From contig JAPTYO010000023.1 of NCBI GenBank assembly GCA_036873135.1, forward strand, positions 4,289,834-4,353,833: DNA of 64,000 nucleotides, read 5' to 3'. This DNA is from Clarkia xantiana subsp. parviflora (taxonomy: Eukaryota > Streptophyta > Magnoliopsida > Myrtales > Onagraceae). Both the position numbers and the translations under genes were made by a program. Positions 48,508 through 59,040 of this stretch are shown piece by piece. The notes under the pieces were generated by a model. That model was not told where the DNA came from, searched no databases, and saw only the letters and a list, made by a program, of their open reading frames with translations. Within the stretch, counting starts at the first letter, position 1. Every line of letters starts with the position of its first letter.

Positions 48508-50170
48508 TATGATCATCAATCCAATATAATCCTAATATAATTGCAAATAATCTATTTCAGTATATATATATTATCCATCCAGCAATATATATATATACCC
48601 ATCCGTAAATGTCTCTCCGACAGTGGATATATACGGATGAGCATCCCCTGCCTTAGCTTCCTGTTGTACTCTCTGTCGCTTTGATCTCAGCCGCATATCT
48701 ACCATTTAGATAATTCTCTTTTTCTTTGCTTAATTTTAGATTCTTCTCTTTCTAATTTATTATTATAATAATTATTCCACCAAAATTGAGCATCACGTAG
48801 AAGCTGTATACCATGTACCCCAGTCCCCAAAATTTGCGCTTTTTTTTTTTTTTTTCCCAAGATCAACATCAAATTTTTTGCTTTTGACATGTAGTTTACT
48901 TATGTTTCCACTGATAATTCTTTTTATTTTATTATTCATAGTTACTCCAGCCGTTCAGTTATAATTATAATTTTATTTATGTTATTATTATACAATAAAT
49001 ATAAAATGTCTAAATTATTTAGTGTTGAACCTGAGATTTTTTTTTTAAAATTTATATAATGCTAATCTTTAAATTTCAATCAGTATTTTTTTTATCAACT
49101 TACATGCACATTTTAAAAATAAATCCAATTATGTCAATCTTAGATTTACAAAATTAGTTTTATTTACATTATTTTTTTTTTTGCCAACAGTTTTATTTAC
49201 ATTATTACTCGAGATATATGTGAATCTAGTCTAGTTAATATTTAGACATGATAATTCCTTGAAATACCAAATTAAACCACACAAGCTTCTACATTATTAC
49301 AAAATCATGACTACGATCCGAAAGTGAATAGAACACTATCACAACATTATAGTCTAGGGCAAGCACACGATCTTGTACGTCTGTTTAACATATCATACAG
49401 CACAATATACAAACAAAATTACACTCCCAAACCCTAAACCTGATCGATAGCTACACAATTCGAATTCCCATTGCCAAGAAGTTTACTGTATACTCACGTT
49501 GAGATGAATTCTTCTTGAACAAGGTGTAGGCAAAGGTGTGTACATAGCCACTGTGTTCGGTAAACAGCCTGAACGATCATGCATACATATAATATCTTGT
49601 CATTTTTCATTAGCTATATAATGTCGATACCTGTCGATACACACGTGACATAGATTATTAGCCAAGAAACAATTAAAAATCTGACATACTTAATGTATTT
49701 CAAGTTGCTTGCCGGAAAAGTTATCGTTTCAAATTTTTTTGGAGAAAAAGTTATCAAGAAAAGAAAGGCTACGCAGGTTATCAGATGAGTTGATGTTGCA
49801 AAATTTAGAAAAGAAGCAGTTTTGGTAAATTTAGAAGAACGCTGAAAAATAAATAACTTACTTCAGACAATGGAACTGGAATAAAGCCAAGGCAAACTGT
49901 CACGGGGCACCGGAATTGAAGGCATCCACCAGATTTATGGCGCGTGAGGTTTTGCTAGGAATTGATTATTATTATTATTATGAATTTGAAAGAGAAAGAT
50001 CTAAAATTGAGCAAAAAAGAAAAATCTGAATGGGAGATATGCGGTTGAGATTGCAGCGGCAGAGAATAAGACAGGGAGCTAAGACAGAGGATATTCGTCC
50101 GATATATACTGTGATCATCAATCCAATATAATCCTAATATAATTGCAAATAATCTATCTATTTTAGTATA
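48508..50170. repeat. Local duplicated blocks in AT-rich DNA
   Basis: 48508-48575 and 50111-50170 share a direct repeat (gatcatcaatccaatataat followed by cctaatataattgcaaataatct). 48600-48710 and 50030-50110 are inverted relatives: the minus-strand MRLRSKRQRVQQEAKAGD reads against plus-strand MRLRLQRQRIRQGAKTED. The rest of the interval, 48720-50030, is AT-rich. A short exon-like minus-strand piece near 49495-49570 (CLPNTVAMYTPLPTPCSRR) is not assignable. Confidence 0.6.
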
Positions 50171-50281
50171 TACACATATATATTAATTAAATAATATCCG
50201 GTAAATTATAGTATATATATATATCTATTGATAAATATCCTTAATCTATAATATATATATTGGACAGTATATTATTTATCC

Positions 50282-50512
50282 ATTCACTATATATATAGCA
50301 CTGAATCCAACACAAACTTCACAAAAAAAAAATCCAACACAAACATACACTTCCAAATTCACCTCAAAATTCACTTCCAAATCCTCTGTTAGTGGTTGCT
50401 CGTTGGACAATAATAGTCCTCTGTTAGTTGCACTAAAACTAACCCAAAACAAGCATCTGCTTCCAAATTCTCTGGGTTGCTCGTCGGATAATTGTCTCCT
50501 CTCTAGGCGCCG
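50282..50512 (+). promoter_or_regulatory. Putative promoter/5' UTR of the cyclophilin gene
   Basis: A TATA-like CACTATATATATAG at 50282 lies about 230 bp before the ATG. The leader contains imperfect direct repeats of ttccaaattc-tctg-gttgctcgt-ggaa/taat (near 50380-50430 and 50460-50500). The assignment rests on position only. Confidence 0.3.
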
Positions 50513-51607
50513 ATGTCTGTGTTAATAGAGACTAGCTTTGGAAATATCGTGGTCGACTTGCATACGGACATATGTCCCTTGACATCCAAGAACTTTCTCA
50601 AGCTCTGCAAAATTAAGTACTACGATGGTTGTCTGTTCCATAATGTTCAGAAAGATTTCATAGCACAGACAGGCGATCCTACCGGAACAGGCAATGGAGG
50701 CGATTCAATATACAAGTTCCTATACGGCGATCAAGCTCGGTTTTTTACGGACGAGATTCATCGTGATCTCAAACATTCTAAGGGCACTGTTGCCATGGCA
50801 AGTGCAGGAGAGAATCGCAATGCTTCTCAGTTCTATTTTACATTGCGGGACGACTTAGATTATCTTGATGGCAAGCACACTGTATTTGGAGAGATTGCTG
50901 AAGGAATTGAAACTTTGAGTAGGGTAAATGAAGCTTTTGTTGATGGTAACGGAAAACCGCTTAAAAATATACGAATAAAGCAAATTAATATACTGTATGA
51001 CCCTTTTGACGACCCTCCGCAGCTAGCTGAAATGATACCCGATCTTCGTGTTGAAGATGAGCAAACCGAGGAAATCGAAGAAATTGATCAACTTGACGAG
51101 GTTATTATGAAAGACAAGGAAGCGCATTCTAGCGCGGTTGCGCTTGAGATTATAGGTGATATACCTGAGGCTGACGTAAGGCCTCCAGACAACGTGCTAT
51201 TTGTCTGTAAACTGAATCCTGTTACTGAAGACGATGACTTGAACACGATATTTTCAAGATTCGGAATTGTAGTAGCGGCTGAGGTTATTCGGGATTTCAA
51301 GACTGGGGATAGCTTATGCTATGCGTTCATTGAATTTGAAAGTACGGAATGTTGTGAGGAAGCATATTTCAAGATGGACAATGCGTTGATTGATGATAGG
51401 AGGATACGTGTCGATTTTAGCCAAAGTGTTTCAAAACTCTGGTCACAATACAAACCACGAGAAAAGAGACGCCGTGAGGGCGAAGAAGAATCCGAGGAGA
51501 AGCCGAACAAGGTGAGGCGGCGCAATCCCAAAGAAGATCATCATCATACATCAACTAGAAGAGATAGAAGTAACACTGATAAGTACAAGAGGAGGCCAAA
51601 GTGTTAG
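50513..51607 (+). CDS. CYP59: CYP59/PPIL4-type cyclophilin with RRM, intronless and truncated
   Basis: One uninterrupted frame of 364 codons. The cyclophilin-type peptidyl-prolyl isomerase domain is at about 3-165, with FHNVQKDFIAQTGDPTGTG (42-60), ASQFYFTL and LDGKHTVFGEI. A linker contains DPFDDPPQLAEM and HSSAV. The RRM at about 226-303 has RNP2 LFVCKL (229-234) and RNP1 SLCYAFIEF (267-275). Full-length plant CYP59 proteins, nuclear factors that bind RNA and the RNA polymerase II tail, then have a CCHC knuckle and a long Arg-rich tail. Here only about 55 basic residues follow KLWSQYKP and no knuckle is present. The ancestral gene is multi-exonic as far as I recall, so the lack of introns points to a retrogene. 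One residue is missing in the HSK(T)GTV motif. The open frame suggests it is still under constraint or young. Confidence 0.88.
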   Translation: MSVLIETSFGNIVVDLHTDICPLTSKNFLKLCKIKYYDGCLFHNVQKDFIAQTGDPTGTGNGGDSIYKFLYGDQARFFTDEIHRDLKHSKGTVAMASAGENRNASQFYFTLRDDLDYLDGKHTVFGEIAEGIETLSRVNEAFVDGNGKPLKNIRIKQINILYDPFDDPPQLAEMIPDLRVEDEQTEEIEEIDQLDEVIMKDKEAHSSAVALEIIGDIPEADVRPPDNVLFVCKLNPVTEDDDLNTIFSRFGIVVAAEVIRDFKTGDSLCYAFIEFESTECCEEAYFKMDNALIDDRRIRVDFSQSVSKLWSQYKPREKRRREGEEESEEKPNKVRRRNPKEDHHHTSTRRDRSNTDKYKRRPKC

Positions 51608-51867
51608 TTTTTCTTTCTTGGATTGATTATTAGACGTATATTTTTGTTTGTATCAAATTGTTTTACCATCCATTATTAATAAATTAATTACGGTTGTTTA
51701 ATATTAATAATTATATGAGTAGTGTGATCATGAAATCCACCACGTTATACTTACCAAAACATCATGTCCCATGCTCACACAATGCAATGTATATAATAGA
51801 ACATAAACATATACTTAATTGGTCATAACTAAAACATCAACTGAAATTCTTCTTAATTTTGTAATCG

Positions 51868-52542
51868 GCACTATCATTAAGATTTGGCGGAGAATGCCCC
51901 TGTTGGACATGGGCTTCAAATGGGCCAAACCCATTTTGACATTTCTATACAATAACTTTCATTTGAAAGTTATGTAATTAATTAAACGTACAGACCGTGT
52001 CTTAATAAAGGTTATTTATAACTACTATTATGTTCCTGCGCACCGCGTAGGCAAATGAATTTTATTGATTTATTTATTTTTTCAAAAAGTGATGTTTATA
52101 TATATATATATTGAAGGAATAACTTTATTGGACAATATTTGTTCAGTGTAATAAAATATTCACTGTACAAAAATTATGCAAAACATTTAATATAAATCTG
52201 AAAAAGCATCTCAACATATTTAAGTAAAAGAATATGAAACTTCAATATTATGTGGTCATCTCTAAACCAGTTTTAAATATATAATATAATAATAATTGTC
52301 AAAGCATATGTACTTACTTTTTTTGAATAAATATGTTAATTCACTTAAAATTTTATGTACAACACGATCAGATGTGTATAACTGCTCGTGTTTATTCGTA
52401 TACCCTGCAAATTAGGATTTGTTAAACATGTTTATTTTCATATGAATTAAAATTGTTTAGACACAAGATTTTATTTGTGCCAAATGCATATTTGTATAAG
52501 ACTATATAATTAGAGAAAGGGCTAGAAATTGTTGGTCCTATT
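51868..52542. repeat. Direct repeat X, left copy
   Basis: Starts GCACTATCATTAAGATT and ends GTTGGTCCTATT. The same about 700-bp sequence recurs at 53272-54012. The left copy lacks about 75 bp that the right copy has after ACTTTCATTT. It includes a GC-rich hairpin (CCTGCGCACCGCGTAGG) like a Helitron 3' end. Confidence 0.9.
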
Positions 52543-53270
52543 TGATGGGTTCCGATGTAATCGTTAGCCCCGTTAACAGCCAATGGACGGCGAATAGGTC
52601 CAGTGGGCCTCGTGAAAAGCCTGGAAGGCCTAGAGGCCCAGTATGAAGGGTCCCGACTTTAGCGGTCCCGATAAATGAGCTGAATGCTCCCGACAAGAAG
52701 CCTCTGAGTAGGCCCCGATATGCCTTAGTAAAGGCCCCGATAATAAAGCCCCGCAGAGGCTGGACCTGTCCCGTAGAGACTGAAGGTCCTGGATGGTGAT
52801 CTAGAATGAGACAACTCTGGAGTCTCCGACAGGAGTCGGGACTTGTGATCAGAGAATAAAGACCGAGAAACCCGCCTACTAGATAGAGTAGTGGGAGACG
52901 GTTAGAGATAAAGATAAATTCCCCGAGATACGCAGGGCGTGCCCGAGATACGCGGAGTACGGGTAAGATACGCGGAGCGTGGGGCGAGATATATGGAATC
53001 CCAACCGAGATATACGGAATCGTGGCGAGATACACGGAATCATGGGTACAACGGCCAAGCATGGTCACAGGTAGCTGGGCAACTCTTCCTCCTATATAAA
53101 GGAGGAAGTTACCCCAGAAAACTCATACTCTCTAATACGCACTTAGAATATTGCTGCCACCCCATTGATTGTATACTCATTTAAGCATCGGAGAGGGATT
53201 CTGGGTCACCACCCAGGTCATCCCCTTTTGCAGGATTAGGCGGAGCCCAGGAGTCCAGAGCATTCCGTCA
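52543..53270. mobile_element. Solo-LTR-like block between the two X repeats
   Basis: 728 bp from TGATGGGTTCCGATG to GCATTCCGTCA, so TG...CA ends. Composition differs from the flanks (GC-richer, many CCCGA/GGCCC words). There is a core-promoter-like CTATATAAAGGAGGAAGTTA at about 53092. A minisatellite of about 20 bp (variants of gagatacgcggaryr) repeats about seven times at 52920-53045. No 5-bp target duplication is found at its ends (ctatt versus agcac), so a simple solo LTR is not proven. Confidence 0.6.
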
Positions 53271-53271
53271 A

Positions 53272-54012
53272 GCACTATCATTAAGATTGTGGCGGAGAAT
53301 GCCCCTGTTGGACATGGGCTTTAAATGGGCCAAACCCATTTTGACATTTCTATACAATAACTTTCATTTATTACAAAATTCATCATATTGATAAAAATGG
53401 AAAAACCTCTCACATAATTGGCACGTGATCATTTTTTCAGAATTTGAAAGTTATGTAATTAATTAAACGTACAGACCGTGTCTTAATAAAGGTTAGTTAT
53501 AACTAGTGTTCTGTTCCCGCGCACCGCGTAGGCAAATGATTTTTTTTTTTTGCGAAAAGTGATGTTTATATATATATATATATTGAAGGAACAACTTTAT
53601 TGGACAATATTTGTTCAGTGTAATAAAATATTCACTGTACAAAAATTATGCAAAACATTTAATATAAATCTAAAAAGCATCTCAACATATTTAAGTAAAA
53701 GAATATGAAACTTCAATATTATGTGGTCATCTCTAAACCAGTTTTATATATATAATATAATAATAATTGTCAAAGTATATGTACTTATTTTTTTGAATAA
53801 ATATGTTAATTCACTTAATATTTTATGAACAACACGATCAGATGTGTATAACTGCTCGTGTTTATTCGTATACCCTGCAAATTAGAATTTGTTAAACATG
53901 TTTATTTTCATATGAATTAAAATTGTTTAGACACAAGATTTTATTTGCGCCAAATGCATATTTGTATAAGACTATATAATTAGAGAAAGGGCTAGAAATT
54001 GTTGGTCCTATT
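53272..54012. repeat. Direct repeat X, right copy, with Helitron-like 3' end
   Basis: Second copy of the 51868-52542 sequence. On the minus strand it contains a hairpin (CCTACGCGGTGCGCGGG) followed by AACAGAACA and CTAG ending at 53503, with T next, which is the Helitron 3'-end pattern. In the left copy the CTAG is changed (actactatt). The Helitron 5' end is not resolved. A third fragment of X, aatttgaaagttatgtaatt and following, lies at 55152-55207. Confidence 0.75.
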
Positions 54013-54596
54013 GTTTCGAAACATGAGTAATTTGGTCACATGATGGCTATCCAATTTCTCAAAAAAAAAAAAAAATCAAGAATAAAATTGTGTAGACCAT
54101 AGCAAGTGACATTTTCAGGGCAGTTCTTTATAAATTTTAATTTTTTTAGAAAAAAATATTTTGTTGTTGTTTTGAGCTTTCAAGTTGAGTAATTTTAGGA
54201 TTTATGTAGATTTTTTTTTCTTTTTAAAACCCTATTAGAGATTAGATGAACAGCTAAAATTGGACGAACAGTTTGACTGGTTGAACCATATGTGGCTAAA
54301 GTTGGATTCATCCGACCATCAATTTAGTAGTCTGGATGACCAACTGTTCGTCAAATTTTAAAATTTTATGATTCACCTATCCAAACGTTTAACCGTAAAT
54401 AAAAATATAATTAGTTTCTAAGATCGGAATAATTTCTATAAACAAATCTATTTCTACACTATAAGTTATTTGGTGTTATTCGAAAATATAACACGATGAA
54501 TATAATAATATATATAATAAAAAAATTAAAACAATAAAGGAATAAAGAAGTTGCATTAGAATTTCTAGCAACTCTACTTTCCTTTCAGCTCATAAA

Positions 54597-54870
54597 TTTG
54601 CATCTTGATATTGTAAATCTTCAAAACCCTAAGCTCCTCCTTCCATCTCCTATTCTCTTTCTATAAGAATTTTAATATATATAGATAGATATAGATTATC
54701 TCAAAATTTAGGGAATTGAAGGAAGACGCTTCCCGCAGCTCATAAATTCTCCAGCAGATGAATTTAATACGTGCATTGGAAATTGCAAATCTAGAAATCC
54801 CTAGCTCCTGGTTGCATCTGAGTTCCTCTTTCTACCTAAATTTATATATATATAGATTTTATTTTTTTAA
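54597..54870. repeat. Diverged tandem pair of about 140 bp
   Basis: Both halves run cagctcataaatt..., ...aaccctaagctcct or atccctagctcct, ...ttcctctttctac..., then a tatatagat run, with many differences. No coding capacity is seen. 54013-54596 shows no gene. Confidence 0.5.
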
Positions 54871-54899
54871 ATCAGTTTCAAATCGATTCTAAGTTCCCA

Positions 54900-55147
54900 T
54901 GAAGGAAGGTGGTCTAAACATCTATTTTGTACAGCTTGAGATCGAGGCTTGCAACCAGGGTCAAGATAGCCCGGACCGTGGTGTAACACACAGTCTCATC
55001 AAAGTCCACTCTATGGAGTTGGGTATATCCTTTCGTAACCAGTCGAACTGTGTACCGCTCAACGTTTCCATCAGTAGTGAGTTTCAATTTCAGAACTCAC
55101 TTTATCCAAATTGCTCTGCGGTTAGCAGGCAAATCAACTAACGACCA
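54900..55147 (-). pseudogene. Copia reverse-transcriptase fragment
   Basis: The minus strand starts WSLVDLPANRRAI (55147 downwards). It then has IK followed by TGA where the family has the conserved Trp of KWV, then VLKLKLTTDGNVERYTVRLV, KGYTQLHRVDFDETV and LVASLDLKLYKID. This is the N-terminal part of a Copia RT domain. It ends before the catalytic motif and is an isolated scrap without LTRs. Confidence 0.8.
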
Positions 55148-55216
55148 CACCGAATTTGAAAGTTATGTAATTAATTAAACGTCCAGACCGTTTCTTAATA
55201 AAGGTTAACACTACGG

Positions 55217-55310
55217 GCAAGCGGATAACAGCGGATACTAGTGCCGGTCGAGCGAATACCAGCGGCGGTCGAGCGGATACCAGCGGATTTTACTGGCGGG
55301 CGAGCGGGAC
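55217..55310. repeat. GC-rich short tandem repeat (agcggatacc)
   Basis: Variants of AGCGGATACCAGCGG with CGGTCG or GGCGGGCG spacers repeat four to five times, just before the right arm of the inverted repeat. Confidence 0.6.
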
Positions 55311-55334
55311 TCTAGCGCGGGTGTTAGCAGATCG

Positions 55335-55610
55335 ACGGGCCGACGGCGGGTGGAAGCATATCAGCGGGCCAGCAGCGGCAGTTCGGAATCAGTCGTGCAG
55401 CGCTAATCCTTGCGGCTTCTAATTTGTTGTTGTTGTTTGGAATTTAACCTCAACCCAAGGGTAACTCTCGTCATTTGCTTTATGGGTTTGCTTACTGATC
55501 CGGTAGATTATACATTTATATATAGCCGGCCGGTTCGGTTTATAAGTGGTACCCTTTAAATGAAAGGCACCCATTGGGGGATTGGGGGTGAGGACACTTC
55601 ACATCTATAT
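55335..55610 (+). repeat. Right arm of the inverted repeat (partner at 48255-48505)
   Basis: Inverted, somewhat longer copy of 48255-48505. The frame for the hydrophobic segment breaks after LLLLFGI because of one extra T, and about 28 bp containing tatacatttatatatagcc are inserted near 55508. The arm therefore looks like the decayed copy. Confidence 0.75.
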
Positions 55611-56565
55611 ATTTGGTTAAATATCAATTAGTTAGCTGAACTTTTATCAATAGTGCAGATAGCTAGCTAAACTTTTTTTTGGAGCGTTTAGCTAGCTGAA
55701 CTTTTTTTAAATTGGCAATTAGCTAGCTTTGTTTATTTTTTATATAAAAATTAAAGAAATTTCTCTCAGGAGGAACACGTTATGACGATAACAAAAGTTC
55801 ACACGTCGTACACCCTAACTGTCGGATATCGACATAGACTGCTCATTCAAGGATTGCGTAAGATGAATCTGCGCTAGAAAGTGAATCGATTCAAAGAAAA
55901 TAACGTTGAAGTGCGTAGACAAAAAAAAAATGAATATTCAGCAACAAAAAAGGATTGATGCAATTTGGTTACAGAAATATGTTAGCACAAATTTCAGTCG
56001 ATCATATGCTCTTCACGTGAGAATTCCGGTTAGTTTTTAAAAAAAAGTAACATGGCTATTAACTAGGCTACTTGGTTGCCATGTCACCTAATTCATTTCT
56101 TATTGGACCTTGAATCTTACGCCTCCTTCTAATCTCTATGGCGCGTGATCATCATCTTCCAGACTTCATTCCTTCAATTTACTTATGCAACGTTCTAATC
56201 AAAGCTACCGTTTCAATTACCTTCCACCGAAGCTTTAAGAAAATCCCTATCTTCCATCGCTTCATCTCTTCGACGCGGGTAATTCTCCATCCCTTGATAA
56301 ATTCTCTCTTTTTTTTTTTTTTCCTCCGAGACAACGAATTCATTGAGAAGAATCTTACTAATAGGCACTTCCTTTTACGACTTAAATATCTCATCTACCT
56401 ACTTATTTCTTCTTTGAAGATTCCAAGGAGCTCAAATGGGAAAATTCGAAGCACGCAGTGTATCAAAATCCTTTGGTGCGTTGCTAACATTCTATTCTCA
56501 GGTTTTCGCATATCATAATTGCCTGAAACTAGGTTCGATGCCGTGTAATTACCAGATTTCACAAT
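55611..56565. other. No confident gene
   Basis: Begins with three tandem variants of an about 45-bp phrase (tagctagctgaactttttt, 55625-55735). The plus-strand frame at 56138-56518 starts with an ATG (MARDHHLPDFIPSIY...) but resembles no family I know and runs into a T-rich tract. I do not call it a gene. Confidence 0.4.
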
Positions 56566-58487
56566 TGTCAGACCTAAAATCTGACCTATGGCGAATTACG
56601 TTTTGAAAACGTGCAATTTTAAAAGAGTCGCCACTAGTTAATTATTAGGCTAACTAGAATCCTAAATTTACCTAAGCGGGTAACGAATTAAACACCTAGG
56701 TATAAAATCGGTCTACGATAAGAAATTCTAGATCGGGGGTTCTATTACGAATTAAAATACATTGAATTAATCACGCCCTTTCGGTACTCAATTCATAAAT
56801 TGCCATTAGTCTAATATATACAAAATTTTATTACATTAGAAAAAATAATCAAAGAAGTGTTAAACCCTAAACTCCGATGCAAATATAGCTATACTTCATT
56901 CCCAAAAAGAGACCTAACCTAACAGTTATCAACACTTGAATTATCTATATTAAACATTATTATATTATAACATTATTAAAATACTATATATATATATATA
57001 TATTATGATATACAAAGAATTCACCTTGGGAATCTGATATTGAAACACAACACAGGATGGACGTGAACTTGAATCCTGGACCTGCTACGGGCCTACGGCA
57101 AACCCATGCAACAAACGGGACAGCAGCCACGAAATGGAGGGGTGGATGCGGGCGGTCGGAGCTCGGAACGACGACTTGATGCAGGGAGGTGGCTTGGTTG
57201 CTGGTAGACGATGATGAGTGGCTGATCGAAGGAGGCGCAGTCGGTCGGGTTGAAGAAGACGAGTTCTCGTCCATAACACGGGCAATGGAGTTTTTGGGTG
57301 TGAACAATCGTCCGGGAAGGAAAACGAGGTCTGATGGAACGATTTGATCGCCGTCAGAGGATAGGATTGACAGTCGAGACGTGATCGCGGTGGCTCCGGC
57401 GAAGTATGGAGCAGGTTGGGCGATGTCGACCTTAGAAACAGAAGCACAACATCTAAGTTTTATTCAAAATTCTGAAAAAAAAAAGAATGATACGTACATA
57501 TAAACAATGTATTATATATATTTATTAATCAAAAGCAAAGTATGATGTGAGCTTGCGGTGATCCCGGTGACTGGGAAGGAGAGGACCGCGACAGCAACGG
57601 CGAGCGCAGCTTCCGGTGGAACTCGGGCGACTGACGGCGGGGCGGGACGGAACCGGAAGTGGCTGGCGAAGGCTTGATGGCCGGAATCAAAGGTAATGCT
57701 TGGGTCGGTCACGACAACAGCACTAGAGGTCACAGCGAGATGAAATCGACGCGCCAGCGTGGCTAGGACGGACGGCAGAGCTCCATGGTTTGCTGAGGAC
57801 AATCTGAAACCCGGCACGTCGGCGGTCGTTGACTGGCAGCAAGTGTGGAGCAGCGACCGACGGGATCGGTGAAGGACGACTATCGGCGAGCTTCGGGTCG
57901 GACTTGGAGGTTCGATGCTGGATCGGAGGGCTGCGTCGAGTGGATGGAGAGGCGGCCGAAGGAGACTAAAGGCGAGATCGACGTCGGAGCTAATTGGATG
58001 GTTGGATGGAGTTGGAGCATGCGGGACGCTGTTCTCTATCTTCTGTTGCTGTTCTTGAGGATGGAGAAGATGGAGGCATGATTATCAATTAATAAAAATA
58101 GTAAAATATAAAATATAATCTAACCAAATAATAACGTGTATCTAACAACAACTTGAATTCAAAATCAGAACGAGAGCCTTATTAATATATTTTTCATCTG
58201 CCCCCCTCTTTCTTACAATGCAAGATACTAATCTATATATATAATACATAGGTTTAGTCTAATCTAAGCAACAAATATTGCTGATTTATTTTGCTAATAA
58301 ATGCTAAATATTCAAAAATTTAATACTAAATATTCAACAAATATTTTCTGTAATAAATACATAAACTATCCTAATTTTTACAGGAGCCATTCTTGGAAGC
58401 TTCTTGACTTGTCATATTTAGACATTTCCTCATTTAGCGCGCCACATGTCAAGCGTGTCGCGCGTGGTCCAAAATTAGGTGTTTACA
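56566..58487. mobile_element. Possible non-autonomous LTR-type insertion
   Basis: Starts TGTCAGACCTAAAATCTGAC and includes AAAGAGTCGCCACTAG; ends AAAATTAGGTGTTTACA. Flanks are acaat (56561-56565) and acaac (58488-58492), a 4/5 match to a 5-bp target duplication. The interior is GC-rich at 57050-57970 with Pro/Ser/Arg-rich open frames on both strands that show no known domain. I could not identify two LTRs, so both class and borders are tentative. Confidence 0.4.
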
Positions 58488-59040
58488 ACAACATGGTGAA
58501 CCGATGCTTCCCTAGCCACCGAAAGTGAGTATTTATTTACACTGATACGGTGTAGAGATGAATCTTCTTTGGATTCTTATTAAAGAAGTTCTGATTTTGA
58601 TGATGTTGATGTTGAAATACATCACATATTTAAGAAACATTGTTTTTACTGAATCACTCTACCTTCTCCAAATATATTTCAGTTAAATTTTGAGGTATTA
58701 TAGCATTTTTTCTTGCTTTGACCAATTATTTTAAGAGAAGTAAACAGGAGCAAAGCAAATACAGAGTGGAGTAATGCTGCACAAAGTTTTTGAAACTTTT
58801 TGTTATTAATGTATGATTAATAACTAGATCATGAAGATGAAGACAATGCTTGAGATAGTATTTAAGGAACTGTTACATATGTTCCATTTCGGATCGATTC
58901 AGATGTTACGTTTTGGATCTACAAAACTGACAGACTTTACATGAAGGGTCCAGGTGGATTGAAATTTATTAACTTTTAAAAAAGGTTTATGCATTGAATC
59001 TCCTATTTGGGTATACATTTTAGATTTGGTGTCTCGATAG

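Noticed and set aside
56138..56518. 126-codon plus frame beginning MARDHHLPDF
   Set aside because: No recognised family, runs through a poly-T tract and has no splice or context support.
57085..57817. GC-rich minus-strand frames inside the 56.6-58.5 kb insertion
   Set aside because: Pro/Ser/Arg-rich translations on several frames and both strands indicate composition rather than coding.
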